Assembly (NCBI GenBank): GCA_046732015.1
Contig: JBKPMF010000164.1
Span: 1-6,264, forward strand
DNA from: JAOUEA01 sp046732015
GTDB lineage: Bacteria; Actinomycetota; UBA4738; HRBIN12
Direction of reading: 5' to 3'
Length of the DNA stretch: 6,264 bases
The notes beneath the pieces are model-generated. The model was given only the letters and a program-made list of their open reading frames with translations, made no database searches and was not told the origin of the DNA. This document shows, one piece after another, positions 1 to 6,264 of the stretch (position 1 is its first letter; every line of letters starts with the position of its first letter). A program made the position numbers and the translations under genes.

Positions 1-194
1 GGCGCGGGGCCGTCACGATCGTGGACGGGGCGCACGTCAAGACGGACGCCTATCGAGGGAAGGGGTATAAACCGCTCATGGTGTCGGGCGCACTGCTGCA
101 CTCGTTGCCGTCGGGCTACTGGTACGACCTTCGGGGTCGCCGGTTGCTCGCGGCCGAGCACGCGCTCGACGATGAGCGGGAGGCCTCGGAGTGA
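1..194 (+). CDS. cphB: Cyanophycinase, C-terminal end (5' truncated by window)
   Basis: This is the last 63 codons of a gene that begins before the window; the first complete codon is at position 3 and the TGA is at 192-194. The family (serine peptidase S51) hydrolyses cyanophycin in the cytoplasm to beta-Asp-Arg dipeptides. The visible part reads RGAVTIVDGAHVKTDAY, then MVSGALLHSLPSGYWYDL and a short charged tail ending in EASE. The order 'G-A-V-T-hydrophobic-V-D-G', then a strand with 'SG..LH.LP.G..YDL', is what I recognise as the end of cyanophycinases. The catalytic serine lies upstream and cannot be checked. The next gene is cyanophycin synthetase, overlapping by four bases (GTGA), which strongly supports the call and suggests translational coupling. 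Without that neighbour, the fragment alone would only support 'S51-like C-terminus'. Confidence 0.78.
   Translation, partial: RGAVTIVDGAHVKTDAYRGKGYKPLMVSGALLHSLPSGYWYDLRGRRLLAAEHALDDEREASE
178..183 (+). promoter_or_regulatory. Ribosome binding site deciding the cphA GTG start
   Basis: GGGAGG lies seven bases before the GTG at 191, inside the last codons of cphB. It is a strong Shine-Dalgarno match at normal spacing. The main rival start, an in-frame GTG at 350 immediately before the conserved core, has no purine-rich site ahead of it. This favours the start at 191 and therefore the long N-terminal extension. Confidence 0.7.
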
Positions 195-3097
195 CGGCGG
201 ACGCCGGGAAGCGAACCGCCGCCGCCGATCGAGCCCCCGCCGGCGGCGCCGCCTCGGGCAAAGGGGCCACGAAGACCCGCGCCGACCGTCAGAAGACCAA
301 GCGCGAGCCCGCCACCAGGAAGCCGCCGCTCTCTCCTGATCTCGCCATCGTGCAGACGCACGTGTTCCGGGGTCCGAACTACTGGTCCTACGAGCCATGC
401 ATCCGCCTGCTGGTCGATCTCGGGTCCCTCGAGTTCTGGCCGTCCAACACGGTCCCGGGCTTCAACAAGAAGCTCCTGAAGGCATTGCCCGGCGTCGGGG
501 AACACTCGTGTTCGCTCGGCAAGAAGGGCGGATTCAAGGAACGCCTCGAAGACGGCACGTGGATGGGCCACGTCGCCGAGCACGTGGCGTTGGAACTGCA
601 GCGCGAGACCGGTGCCCACATCTCCCGGGGCAAGACCAGGAGCGCGGGTCCCCCGGGGCAGTACAACGTGATCTACGGCTACGCCGAGGAGACCGTTGGC
701 CTGGCGGCCGGTGCGCTCGCCGTCCGTCTGTTGAACCACCTGATCAAGGCCGAGGACGGGTTCGACTTCGAAGCCGAGCGGGAGGCGTTGATCCTGCTCG
801 CCGAGCGCCGGCAGTTCGGCCCGTCGACGCAGGCGATCATCGACGAAGCCGTCACCCGCGACATCCCGTGGATCCGGTTGAACGAACACTCCCTGGTTCA
901 GCTTGGCCAGGGGACCTACCAGCAGCGGATCCGCGCCACGATGACCTCCAAGACCAGTGCGCTCGCCGTGGACGTCGCCGGCGACAAGAAGATGACCAAC
1001 CGTCTGCTCGCTTCCGCCGGGCTGCCGGTACCGCGCAGCGAGGTGGTGCGCACCGAGGACGACGCCGTGGTTGCCGCCAAGCGGATCGGGTTCCCCGTCG
1101 TGACCAAGCCGTTGGACGGCAACCATGGCCGCGGGGTGGGGTTGGACCTGCGTACCGACCGTGCCGTCCGTGGCGGGTTCAAGCGGGCGGTGGCCGAAGC
1201 GCGCCGCGGGCAGGTGGTGGTGGAGTCCTACGTCACGGGCAACGATTACCGGGTGCTGGTGATCGGGGGCCACATGGTGGCGATCGCCGAGCGGGTCCCT
1301 GCCCACGTCACCGGCGACGGCAAGCGCACGATCGCCCAGCTGGTGGAGAAGGCCAACCAGGATCCCCGTCGTGGCATCGGCCACGAGAAGGTCTTGACGC
1401 GCATCAAGATCGACGATGCCGCGCGCGATCTGGTGAAGAAGCAAGGGTTCGCACTCGGGGACGTCCCGCCCAAGGGCGAACAGGTCTTGCTGGCCGCCAC
1501 CGGCAACATGTCGACCGGAGGCATCTCGATCGACCGCACCTGGGACGCCCACGAGGACAACGTGGAGATCGCCGAAGAGGCGGCTCGCGTCGTGGGCTTG
1601 GACGTGGCCGGCATCGACTTCCTCGCGCCCGACATCTCCGAGGCGGTGCGCGAGACCGGCGGAGCCATCGTCGAGGTCAACGCGGCGCCCGGGTTCCGGA
1701 TGCACACCCATCCCACCGAAGGCGAGCCCCAGTACGTGGCGAAGTCCGTCGTCGACGGACTGTTCCCGCCGGGTTCACCGAGCCGGATCCCGATCCTGGC
1801 GGTGACGGGGTCCAACGGCAAGACCACCACCACGCGCATGCTGGCCCACATCTTCCGTGGCATGGGCAGGCGAGTGGGCATGACCACCACCGACGGCATC
1901 TACATCGACGAGCGCCTGGTGAAGCGGGTCGATGCCAGCGGCCCCAAGTCCGCGCAGATGGTGCTGCAGAACCCACGGGTGGACACCGCGGTGTTCGAGG
2001 TGGCGCGCGGCGGCATCCTGCGTGAGGGCCTGGGCTACGGACGCAATGACGTCGGGGTGGTGCTCAACGTCACCGGCGACCACTTGGGTCTGCGCGAGAT
2101 CGAGACGCTGGAACAGCTCGCGGCGGTCAAGCGCGTGGTGGTCGAAGCCGTGCCCCGAAACGGCTGGGGGGTGCTGAACGCCGACGATCCGCTGGTGCTC
2201 GACATGCGCCGGCACTGCAGCGGCAACGTGATCCTGTTCACGATGCAGGAGTCGCACGACTTCGTCGACCGGTGGGTTCGCCGCGGTCGCAAGGCCGTGG
2301 TCCTGGAACGGAACGAACGCGGGGAGATGATGGTGATCAAGGAGGGCCGGCGCACGATGCCGATCGCCTGGGTCCACACCCTGCCGGCCACCTTCGACGG
2401 CAAGGCCCGCATGATGGTGCAGAACGCCATGGCGGCTGCGGCGGCCGCCCATGTCGCCGGCGCGCACCTGCACGACATCCGCCAAGGGCTGCGGTCGTTC
2501 ACGACCTCGATCTACCAGGCACCCGGTCGGTTGAACGTGTTCGATCTCGACGGCGTGAAGGTGGTCCTGGACTACGCGCACAACGCGGCGGGTCTCGAGA
2601 CCCTGGGTGACTTCGTCGAGCGACTGGCGGCCGATACGGCGACCGGCGAACGTCCCGGGGAAGCGTCGTGGTCGGCGAACCTGCGTGTCGCGGTCGTCGC
2701 GACGGCGGGCGACCGGCGCGACGAGGACATGAAGGAGCTCGGGCGCGTGGCGGCGCGGTACTTCGACGAGGTGATCGTCCGGGAGGACACGAAGAGCCGC
2801 GGACGCGAGCCCGGGGAGACCGCGGAGCTGATCCGCGAAGGGGTGGTCGAAGCGATCCAGGGTGGCGCGCGCGCCGGCAGCGTCGAGGTGGTACTGGACG
2901 AGATGGACGCCGCGCGCCAGGCCCTCGACCGCTCGCGCCCCGGCGACCTGGTGGTCCTGTGTGTCGACTACGCCACCGAGGTCTACAAGGAGATCGAACA
3001 GCGCCGCGGGGTCGCCTCGCCCGAGGTGCTGCGCGCGTCCGAGGGCGATCTCGCCGACGCGGTGGGCGGGGACCCCGACCTCATGCGCCGGCAGTGA
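191..3097 (+). CDS. cphA: Cyanophycin synthetase (CphA1-type)
   Basis: A complete 968-aa enzyme that, by family, adds aspartate to the polymer backbone and arginine to its side chains using ATP, without a ribosome, in cytoplasmic granules. Residues 1-50 are a basic Ala/Lys/Arg/Pro-rich tail. The family N domain starts near residue 51 (VQTHVFRGPNYWS, 54-66) and carries HVAEHVALE at 127-135. The ATP-grasp domain (about 220-530) shows GFPVVTKPLDGNHGRGV (300-316), VVESYVTGNDYR (343-354) and VNAAPGFRMH (496-505). The Mur-ligase-like domain (about 531-940) shows the P-loop GSNGKTTTTR (540-549), VARGG (604-608), NVTGDHLGL (626-634), PGR (778-780) and DYAHN (794-798). Both active-site regions look intact. 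It is roughly 90 residues longer than the usual size of about 870-900 aa, mainly through the N-terminal tail and a C-terminal tail of about 30 residues. Both synthetase domains plus the neighbouring cyanophycinase favour CphA1 over the dipeptide-joining CphA2. The GTG start overlaps the cphB stop. Confidence 0.95.
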   Translation: MTADAGKRTAAADRAPAGGAASGKGATKTRADRQKTKREPATRKPPLSPDLAIVQTHVFRGPNYWSYEPCIRLLVDLGSLEFWPSNTVPGFNKKLLKALPGVGEHSCSLGKKGGFKERLEDGTWMGHVAEHVALELQRETGAHISRGKTRSAGPPGQYNVIYGYAEETVGLAAGALAVRLLNHLIKAEDGFDFEAEREALILLAERRQFGPSTQAIIDEAVTRDIPWIRLNEHSLVQLGQGTYQQRIRATMTSKTSALAVDVAGDKKMTNRLLASAGLPVPRSEVVRTEDDAVVAAKRIGFPVVTKPLDGNHGRGVGLDLRTDRAVRGGFKRAVAEARRGQVVVESYVTGNDYRVLVIGGHMVAIAERVPAHVTGDGKRTIAQLVEKANQDPRRGIGHEKVLTRIKIDDAARDLVKKQGFALGDVPPKGEQVLLAATGNMSTGGISIDRTWDAHEDNVEIAEEAARVVGLDVAGIDFLAPDISEAVRETGGAIVEVNAAPGFRMHTHPTEGEPQYVAKSVVDGLFPPGSPSRIPILAVTGSNGKTTTTRMLAHIFRGMGRRVGMTTTDGIYIDERLVKRVDASGPKSAQMVLQNPRVDTAVFEVARGGILREGLGYGRNDVGVVLNVTGDHLGLREIETLEQLAAVKRVVVEAVPRNGWGVLNADDPLVLDMRRHCSGNVILFTMQESHDFVDRWVRRGRKAVVLERNERGEMMVIKEGRRTMPIAWVHTLPATFDGKARMMVQNAMAAAAAAHVAGAHLHDIRQGLRSFTTSIYQAPGRLNVFDLDGVKVVLDYAHNAAGLETLGDFVERLAADTATGERPGEASWSANLRVAVVATAGDRRDEDMKELGRVAARYFDEVIVREDTKSRGREPGETAELIREGVVEAIQGGARAGSVEVVLDEMDAARQALDRSRPGDLVVLCVDYATEVYKEIEQRRGVASPEVLRASEGDLADAVGGDPDLMRRQ

Positions 3098-3110
3098 CGT
3101 CGGACGCTCG

Positions 3111-3443
3111 ATGGACACCGCCGCGATCCGTGCCGAGCTCATGGTCAGCCGTGACGACCTGCTGGCCGAGCTGGCCGACATCACGACGGTGACACGAGAT
3201 CCCGCGGCCACGATCGGGTTCGGCAAACGCGTGGGCGAGGGGACGAACGAAGCGATCGGCCGTATCGAACGGGTGGGCCAGGCCGACGCGCTCACCGCGA
3301 AGCTGGCCGATGTCGAGCGGGCCCTGGCCAAGCTCGACGACGGCACCTACGGGCAGTGCGATCGCTGCGGAGCGGTGATCCCAGAGGAGCGCCTCGAGGC
3401 GCGACCCTGGGCCGTGCTCTGCGTTCGCTGCAGCACCGCCTGA
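3111..3443 (+). CDS. TraR/DksA-family C4 zinc-finger protein
   Basis: A complete 110-aa protein. Residues 1-80 are predicted mostly helical and charged; residues 83-107 form a four-cysteine zinc finger, CDRC (83-86) and CVRC (104-107), with 17 residues between the pairs, including the family-like stretch IPEERLEARPWAVLC. This matches the TraR/DksA zinc-finger signature. Family members such as DksA bind in the RNA polymerase secondary channel and alter initiation, often with ppGpp; many short actinobacterial members have no proven role. I see no DxxDxA acidic tip as in E. coli DksA, so a DksA-like mechanism is not assured. The ATG at 3111 is 13 bases after the cphA stop with only a weak GGA at 3102-3104 ahead, so translation may depend on ribosomes finishing cphA. 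An ATG at 3141 is a weaker alternative because it would trim the first helix. Confidence 0.88.
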   Translation: MDTAAIRAELMVSRDDLLAELADITTVTRDPAATIGFGKRVGEGTNEAIGRIERVGQADALTAKLADVERALAKLDDGTYGQCDRCGAVIPEERLEARPWAVLCVRCSTA

Positions 3444-3448
3444 AGGAG
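3443..3448 (+). promoter_or_regulatory. Ribosome binding site of the MMPL gene
   Basis: AAGGAG starts on the last base of the zinc-finger gene's TGA and ends five bases before the ATG at 3454. It is a strong Shine-Dalgarno sequence overlapping the upstream stop, which points to coupled translation of the two genes. Confidence 0.75.
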
Positions 3449-3453
3449 CGAGC

Positions 3454-6264
3454 ATGGGGAGGTTCCTGTTCCGGCTCGGAGGGCTCACGGCCCGCCACCG
3501 CATCATCGTGATCGTGGTGTGGATCGGGCTTGCGGCGTTGGCCCTCGGTTTGGTGAAGGCTTACGGCGCCAAGACCGACAACGGGCTCACCCTGCCGGGG
3601 ACCGACAGCCAGGCGGCGTTCGACATCCTGGCCCAGCGGTTCCCGCCACAGCAGAACGGCACGAACCCGTTCGTGTTCGCGGTCGATGAGGGCAAGCTCA
3701 CCGACCCCGCGAACCGCGCCGCGATCGCCGCGACGTACAAGGCGATCAAGCGTTCGCGCGAGGTCTACAGCGTGGTCAACCCCCTCACGAAAGACGGCAG
3801 GACGGTCGGCTTGCTGTCCGAGGACGAGCGGATCGCGTTCATGCCCGTGCTGCTCAGCGTGGACTCGGGATTCATCACCGATCGGCTAGCCCAGGCGACC
3901 CTGGATGCCACCGCGCCGGCGACCAAGGCCGGGATCCAGGTCGCCGTCGGTGGTTCGATCGGCTCGGTACTCTCGTCGCCGGACACCGGCGAGAGCGAGC
4001 TCATCGGCAACGTCTCGGCGATGGTGATCCTGGCGCTGGTCTTCGGCAGCCTGATCGCCATGGGGACGCCGATCGTCACCGCGGCCTTCGCGCTCGCGGT
4101 GGGGCTCTCGGCGATCGGCCTCCTGGGCCATGTCATGGCGGTTCCCTCGGTGGCCCCCACGCTCGCGACGATGATCGGCCTCGGCGTGGGCATCGACTAC
4201 GCGCTGTTCCTGGTGACCAAGCACCTCGATCAACTCGGCGAGGGCATGGAGGTGGAGACGTCGATCGCGAACGCGGTCGCCTCCTCGGGCAGCGCCATCG
4301 TCTTCGCGGGCAGCACGGTGGTGATCGCGCTGGCGTCGCTGGCGGTCGCCGGGATCCCGTTGGTCACCTCGCTCGGGTTCGCCTCGGCGATCGCCGTGTT
4401 CATGGCCGTGCTCGCCTCGATCACGCTGTTGCCGGCGATCCTGTCGTTGCTGGGGGACTGGGTGCGACGGGTGAAGGTTCCCGCGTTCCTCCGCCCGAAG
4501 CCGCGCAAGGTGGGGGAGCGGCGGTGGGATGCCTGGGCGCGCGGCGTGGCTCGGCATCCGTGGGTCGCCGTGGTGGGGTCGTTGGTGATCCTGGTGCCGT
4601 TGATCATCCCGCTGTTCTCGTTGCAGTTCGGCCAGGAGGATGTCGGTGTCACGCCGACCGACACCACCGAACGCCAGGCCTACGACCTGATGACGGAGGG
4701 GTTCGGCGTCGGATACAACGGGCCGCTCCTGATCGCGAGCACCCTCGACCCCGTCGCCGCACCGAGCGCCGAGTACACGAAGAAGTACGACCGTGCCACC
4801 GCGCTCCAGAAGGAACTGAAGCGCGAACAGCGGCGGCTGCAGGCACAGGCGGACGCCCTGAAGCAGCGCCAGGCCGAGCTGGAGCGGGAGCAGGCCCAGC
4901 TCGAACGCAAGGCGTCGGTCCTGCAACAACGCCAAACGGAGCTCGAACAGGAAGAGGCCGGGCTGCGCGCCCAGGAAGCCCGACTGCGTGCGGAGGCCGA
5001 ACGATTGATCCGCCGAGCGGCCCCGATCGCGGCCCACCTGGTCGCGACCTTGGGACGCGAGCGCTTCGTCCAGCACCAGATCGATCACACGACCGATCCC
5101 GACCGGTTGCGACGGCTGCGCGCACGGCTCGCCCGGCTCGAGGACAAGGAGGCGACCACCCGCGCGCGGCTCGCGCCCTACCGCTCGAGAGCCGCCTCGT
5201 TGGTTGCCCAGGCGGAGTCGTTGTTCGCCCAGGCCGAGCGGCTCAAGCAACAGGCGGCGGCCCTCGAGGCCCAGGGCGACGCCCTCGAAGCCCAAGGCGA
5301 TACCCTCGAAGCCCAAGGCGAGGAGCTGCAGGCCCAGGCTGATGACCTGAAGCGACAGCAGGCGCAGGCCGAGCAGCAGAAGAAGGTCGCGTTGCGGCTC
5401 AAGCGGCAGCTCACCGCCATGGTGACGAAGGCCGGCGGCGATCCACGGGCGACCGACCCGCGCATCGTGGCCCTACAGGATGCGATCTCGGGCACGCGGG
5501 GCGTGGTCGGCATGTTCCCCCCACAGCTCAACAAAGCCGGCGACGCCCTGATCATGAGCGCGATCCCCGAGCGCGCGCCGTCCTCTCCTGCGACCGCAAC
5601 GCTGGTCACGACGATGCGCCAGGACGTGCTGCCCCCCGCGACCGCCGGTTCAGGCATCGCCGCCCACGTCGGCGGGAGCACGGCGAGTAACGTCGATCTG
5701 GCCGACGTGATCGCCGAACGGCTGCCCCTCGTGGTCCTCACCGTGCTGGCGCTCAGCTTCCTGCTGCTGATGGTGGCCTTCCGCTCGCTGCTGGTGCCCG
5801 TGCAGGCGGCGGTCACGAACCTGTTGTCGGTGGCGGCGGCCCTCGGCGTGCTCACCGCGGTCTTCCAGTGGGGTTGGGGTCTGTCGCTGATCGGGTTGGA
5901 CGCGCCCCAGGGCACGGTGCCGATCGCGAGCTTCGTGCCACTGATGATGTTCGCGGTGCTGTTCGGGCTCTCGATGGACTACGAGGTGTTCCTGGTCAGC
6001 CGGATCCAGCAGCACCACGCCGAGGGCGAGGCGCCGCGCCAGGCGGTGATCTCGGGGCTGGGGTCGGGCGCGCACGTGGTGACCGCGGCGGCGCTGATCA
6101 TGTTCTGCGTGTTCTCAAGCTTCATCATCAACGGCGATCCCACGGTGAAGCAGTTCGGGGTGGGCCTGGCGGTGGCCGTCGCCCTGGCCGGTCTGCTGGT
6201 GGTGACACTGGCGCCCGCGCTGCTGACGTTGTTCGGTCGGGGGGTGTTCTGGGTGCCGTGGTTC
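3454..6264 (+). CDS. MMPL/RND-type transporter with coiled-coil hairpin insert (3' truncated)
   Basis: Open from ATG 3454 to the window edge: 937 codons without a stop. The topology is that of the MMPL branch of the RND superfamily, inner-membrane exporters of lipids or other hydrophobic compounds driven by proton flow. TM1 lies at about 17-35, a first outer loop at 38-185, TM2-6 at about 187-332, a basic cytoplasmic linker at 335-369, TM7 at about 370-390, a very large outer loop at 391-757, and TM8-12 from about 759. The two proton-relay motifs are present: GVGIDYALFL with D248/Y249 and GLSMDYEVFL with D842/Y843. The last residues (ALLTLFGRGVFWVPWF) resemble the usual end of TM12, so probably only a short cytoplasmic tail is missing. 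Typical relatives have about 700-750 residues; the excess is an insertion of about 220 residues (440-660) in the second outer loop. The substrate cannot be inferred. Confidence 0.93.
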   Translation, partial: MGRFLFRLGGLTARHRIIVIVVWIGLAALALGLVKAYGAKTDNGLTLPGTDSQAAFDILAQRFPPQQNGTNPFVFAVDEGKLTDPANRAAIAATYKAIKRSREVYSVVNPLTKDGRTVGLLSEDERIAFMPVLLSVDSGFITDRLAQATLDATAPATKAGIQVAVGGSIGSVLSSPDTGESELIGNVSAMVILALVFGSLIAMGTPIVTAAFALAVGLSAIGLLGHVMAVPSVAPTLATMIGLGVGIDYALFLVTKHLDQLGEGMEVETSIANAVASSGSAIVFAGSTVVIALASLAVAGIPLVTSLGFASAIAVFMAVLASITLLPAILSLLGDWVRRVKVPAFLRPKPRKVGERRWDAWARGVARHPWVAVVGSLVILVPLIIPLFSLQFGQEDVGVTPTDTTERQAYDLMTEGFGVGYNGPLLIASTLDPVAAPSAEYTKKYDRATALQKELKREQRRLQAQADALKQRQAELEREQAQLERKASVLQQRQTELEQEEAGLRAQEARLRAEAERLIRRAAPIAAHLVATLGRERFVQHQIDHTTDPDRLRRLRARLARLEDKEATTRARLAPYRSRAASLVAQAESLFAQAERLKQQAAALEAQGDALEAQGDTLEAQGEELQAQADDLKRQQAQAEQQKKVALRLKRQLTAMVTKAGGDPRATDPRIVALQDAISGTRGVVGMFPPQLNKAGDALIMSAIPERAPSSPATATLVTTMRQDVLPPATAGSGIAAHVGGSTASNVDLADVIAERLPLVVLTVLALSFLLLMVAFRSLLVPVQAAVTNLLSVAAALGVLTAVFQWGWGLSLIGLDAPQGTVPIASFVPLMMFAVLFGLSMDYEVFLVSRIQQHHAEGEAPRQAVISGLGSGAHVVTAAALIMFCVFSSFIINGDPTVKQFGVGLAVAVALAGLLVVTLAPALLTLFGRGVFWVPWF
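4771..5433 (+). other. Coiled-coil hairpin insert in the second outer loop of the MMPL protein
   Basis: This covers residues 440-660 of the transporter. In arm one, ten leucines fall exactly seven residues apart (455, 462, 469, 476, 483, 490, 497, 504, 511, 518) in a Glu/Arg/Gln-rich helix. In arm two, eight leucines fall exactly seven apart (583 to 632), and the register continues as A639, A646 and L653. Between them lie P524, a likely turn at DHTTDPD (544-550), an a/d-spaced Leu run (552, 555, 559, 562) and P575. Arm two repeats the pattern L-x-A-Q-A/G: position +3 after each leucine is always Gln from 583 on and +4 is almost always Ala or Gly, which suits tight antiparallel packing. The hairpin fold is an inference; the heptads are directly seen. 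Confidence 0.8.
5260..5343 (+). repeat. In-frame 21-bp tandem repeat encoding a leucine heptad
   Basis: Four consecutive 21-base units encode ALEAQGD, ALEAQGD, TLEAQGE and ELQAQAD (residues 603-630). Units one and two differ at three bases, all silent (GAG/GAA, CAG/CAA, GAC/GAT). Units two and three differ only at their first and last bases. The fourth unit is degenerate and runs into the rest of the helical arm. Each unit is exactly one coiled-coil heptad, so adding or losing a unit would lengthen or shorten the arm without breaking frame or register. Confidence 0.85.

Noticed and set aside
116..1711. 531-codon open frame on the - strand opposite cphA
   Set aside because: It is antisense to conserved CphA domains; its translation is low-complexity Arg/Gly/Asp/His-rich with no recognisable domain, as expected of a frame shadow in high-G+C DNA.
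1745..1759. 15-bp near-palindrome TCCGTCGTCGACGGA
   Set aside because: It is in the middle of cphA coding for KSVVDG, isolated, with no second copy noticed and no promoter-like context.
397..2025. 542-codon + strand frame inside cphA
   Set aside because: It is a +1-type shadow of cphA, extremely Arg/Gly-rich, and the true frame carries all conserved motifs.
3098..3110. Possible promoter or terminator between cphA and the zinc-finger gene
   Set aside because: Only 13 bases, no hairpin and no -10/-35-like elements visible; more consistent with an operon.
1775..3346. 523-codon open frame on the - strand opposite cphA and the zinc-finger gene
   Set aside because: It crosses two real genes in antisense and has shadow-like composition (many His, Arg, Asp, Val) and no motif.
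3976..3992. Perfect 7-bp inverted repeat TCGCCGG-ACA-CCGGCGA, a possible terminator or operator
   Set aside because: It lies inside the MMPL coding frame just before TM2, has no following T-run, and such GC hairpins occur by chance in DNA of this composition.
3886..5316. 476-codon open frame on the - strand opposite the MMPL gene, with repeated LGFEGVALGLEG-like segments
   Set aside because: The apparent repeats are the reverse reading of the heptad repeats of the transporter; the rest is Arg/Asp/His-rich and has no domain.
4524..5342. 272-codon + strand frame inside the MMPL gene
   Set aside because: Arg/Gly/Pro/Ala-rich shadow; the MMPL frame is continuous through it with transmembrane segments and heptads.

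Overview
The window is a compact, single-strand block of high-G+C bacterial DNA: every believable gene is on the + strand, codon third positions are mostly G or C, one gene starts with GTG, and gaps between genes are 13 bases or less. The gene types are a TraR/DksA-like C4 zinc-finger protein of the compact kind and an MMPL transporter of the kind common in Actinomycetota. Together with base composition, these suggest a non-model actinobacterium; I cannot place it to class from the sequence alone.

Layout. Positions 1-194 hold the last 63 codons of a cyanophycinase-like gene (cphB). Its TGA overlaps the GTG start of a complete cyanophycin synthetase gene (cphA, 191-3097, 968 aa) by four bases (GTGA). 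After 13 bases comes a complete 110-aa TraR/DksA-family zinc-finger gene (3111-3443). Its stop codon overlaps the ribosome binding site of a large MMPL/RND-type membrane transporter gene (3454 to the window edge, at least 937 aa, 3' end missing). No stretch over 300 bases lacks a gene, and I see no terminator, tRNA, rRNA, CRISPR array or mobile element.

How the genes fit together. cphA builds the nitrogen reserve polymer cyanophycin (multi-L-arginyl-poly-L-aspartate) and cphB cuts it to beta-Asp-Arg dipeptides, so the first two genes form a make-and-break storage pair. The zinc-finger protein may be a transcription regulator and is close enough to be co-transcribed, but its link to cyanophycin is only positional. 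The transporter is probably translationally coupled to the zinc-finger gene; its substrate is unknown.

Most notable features. The second extracytoplasmic loop of the MMPL protein carries an insertion of about 220 residues with two very regular leucine-heptad arms: ten leucines exactly seven apart, then eight exactly seven apart. They look like a long antiparallel coiled-coil hairpin, and part of the second arm is a 21-bp in-frame tandem repeat. CphA carries a basic, low-complexity N-terminal extension of about 50 residues, and an HxxEH...E motif in its N-terminal domain. I do not see a clearly new multi-gene system; the transporter architecture is the best candidate for novelty.
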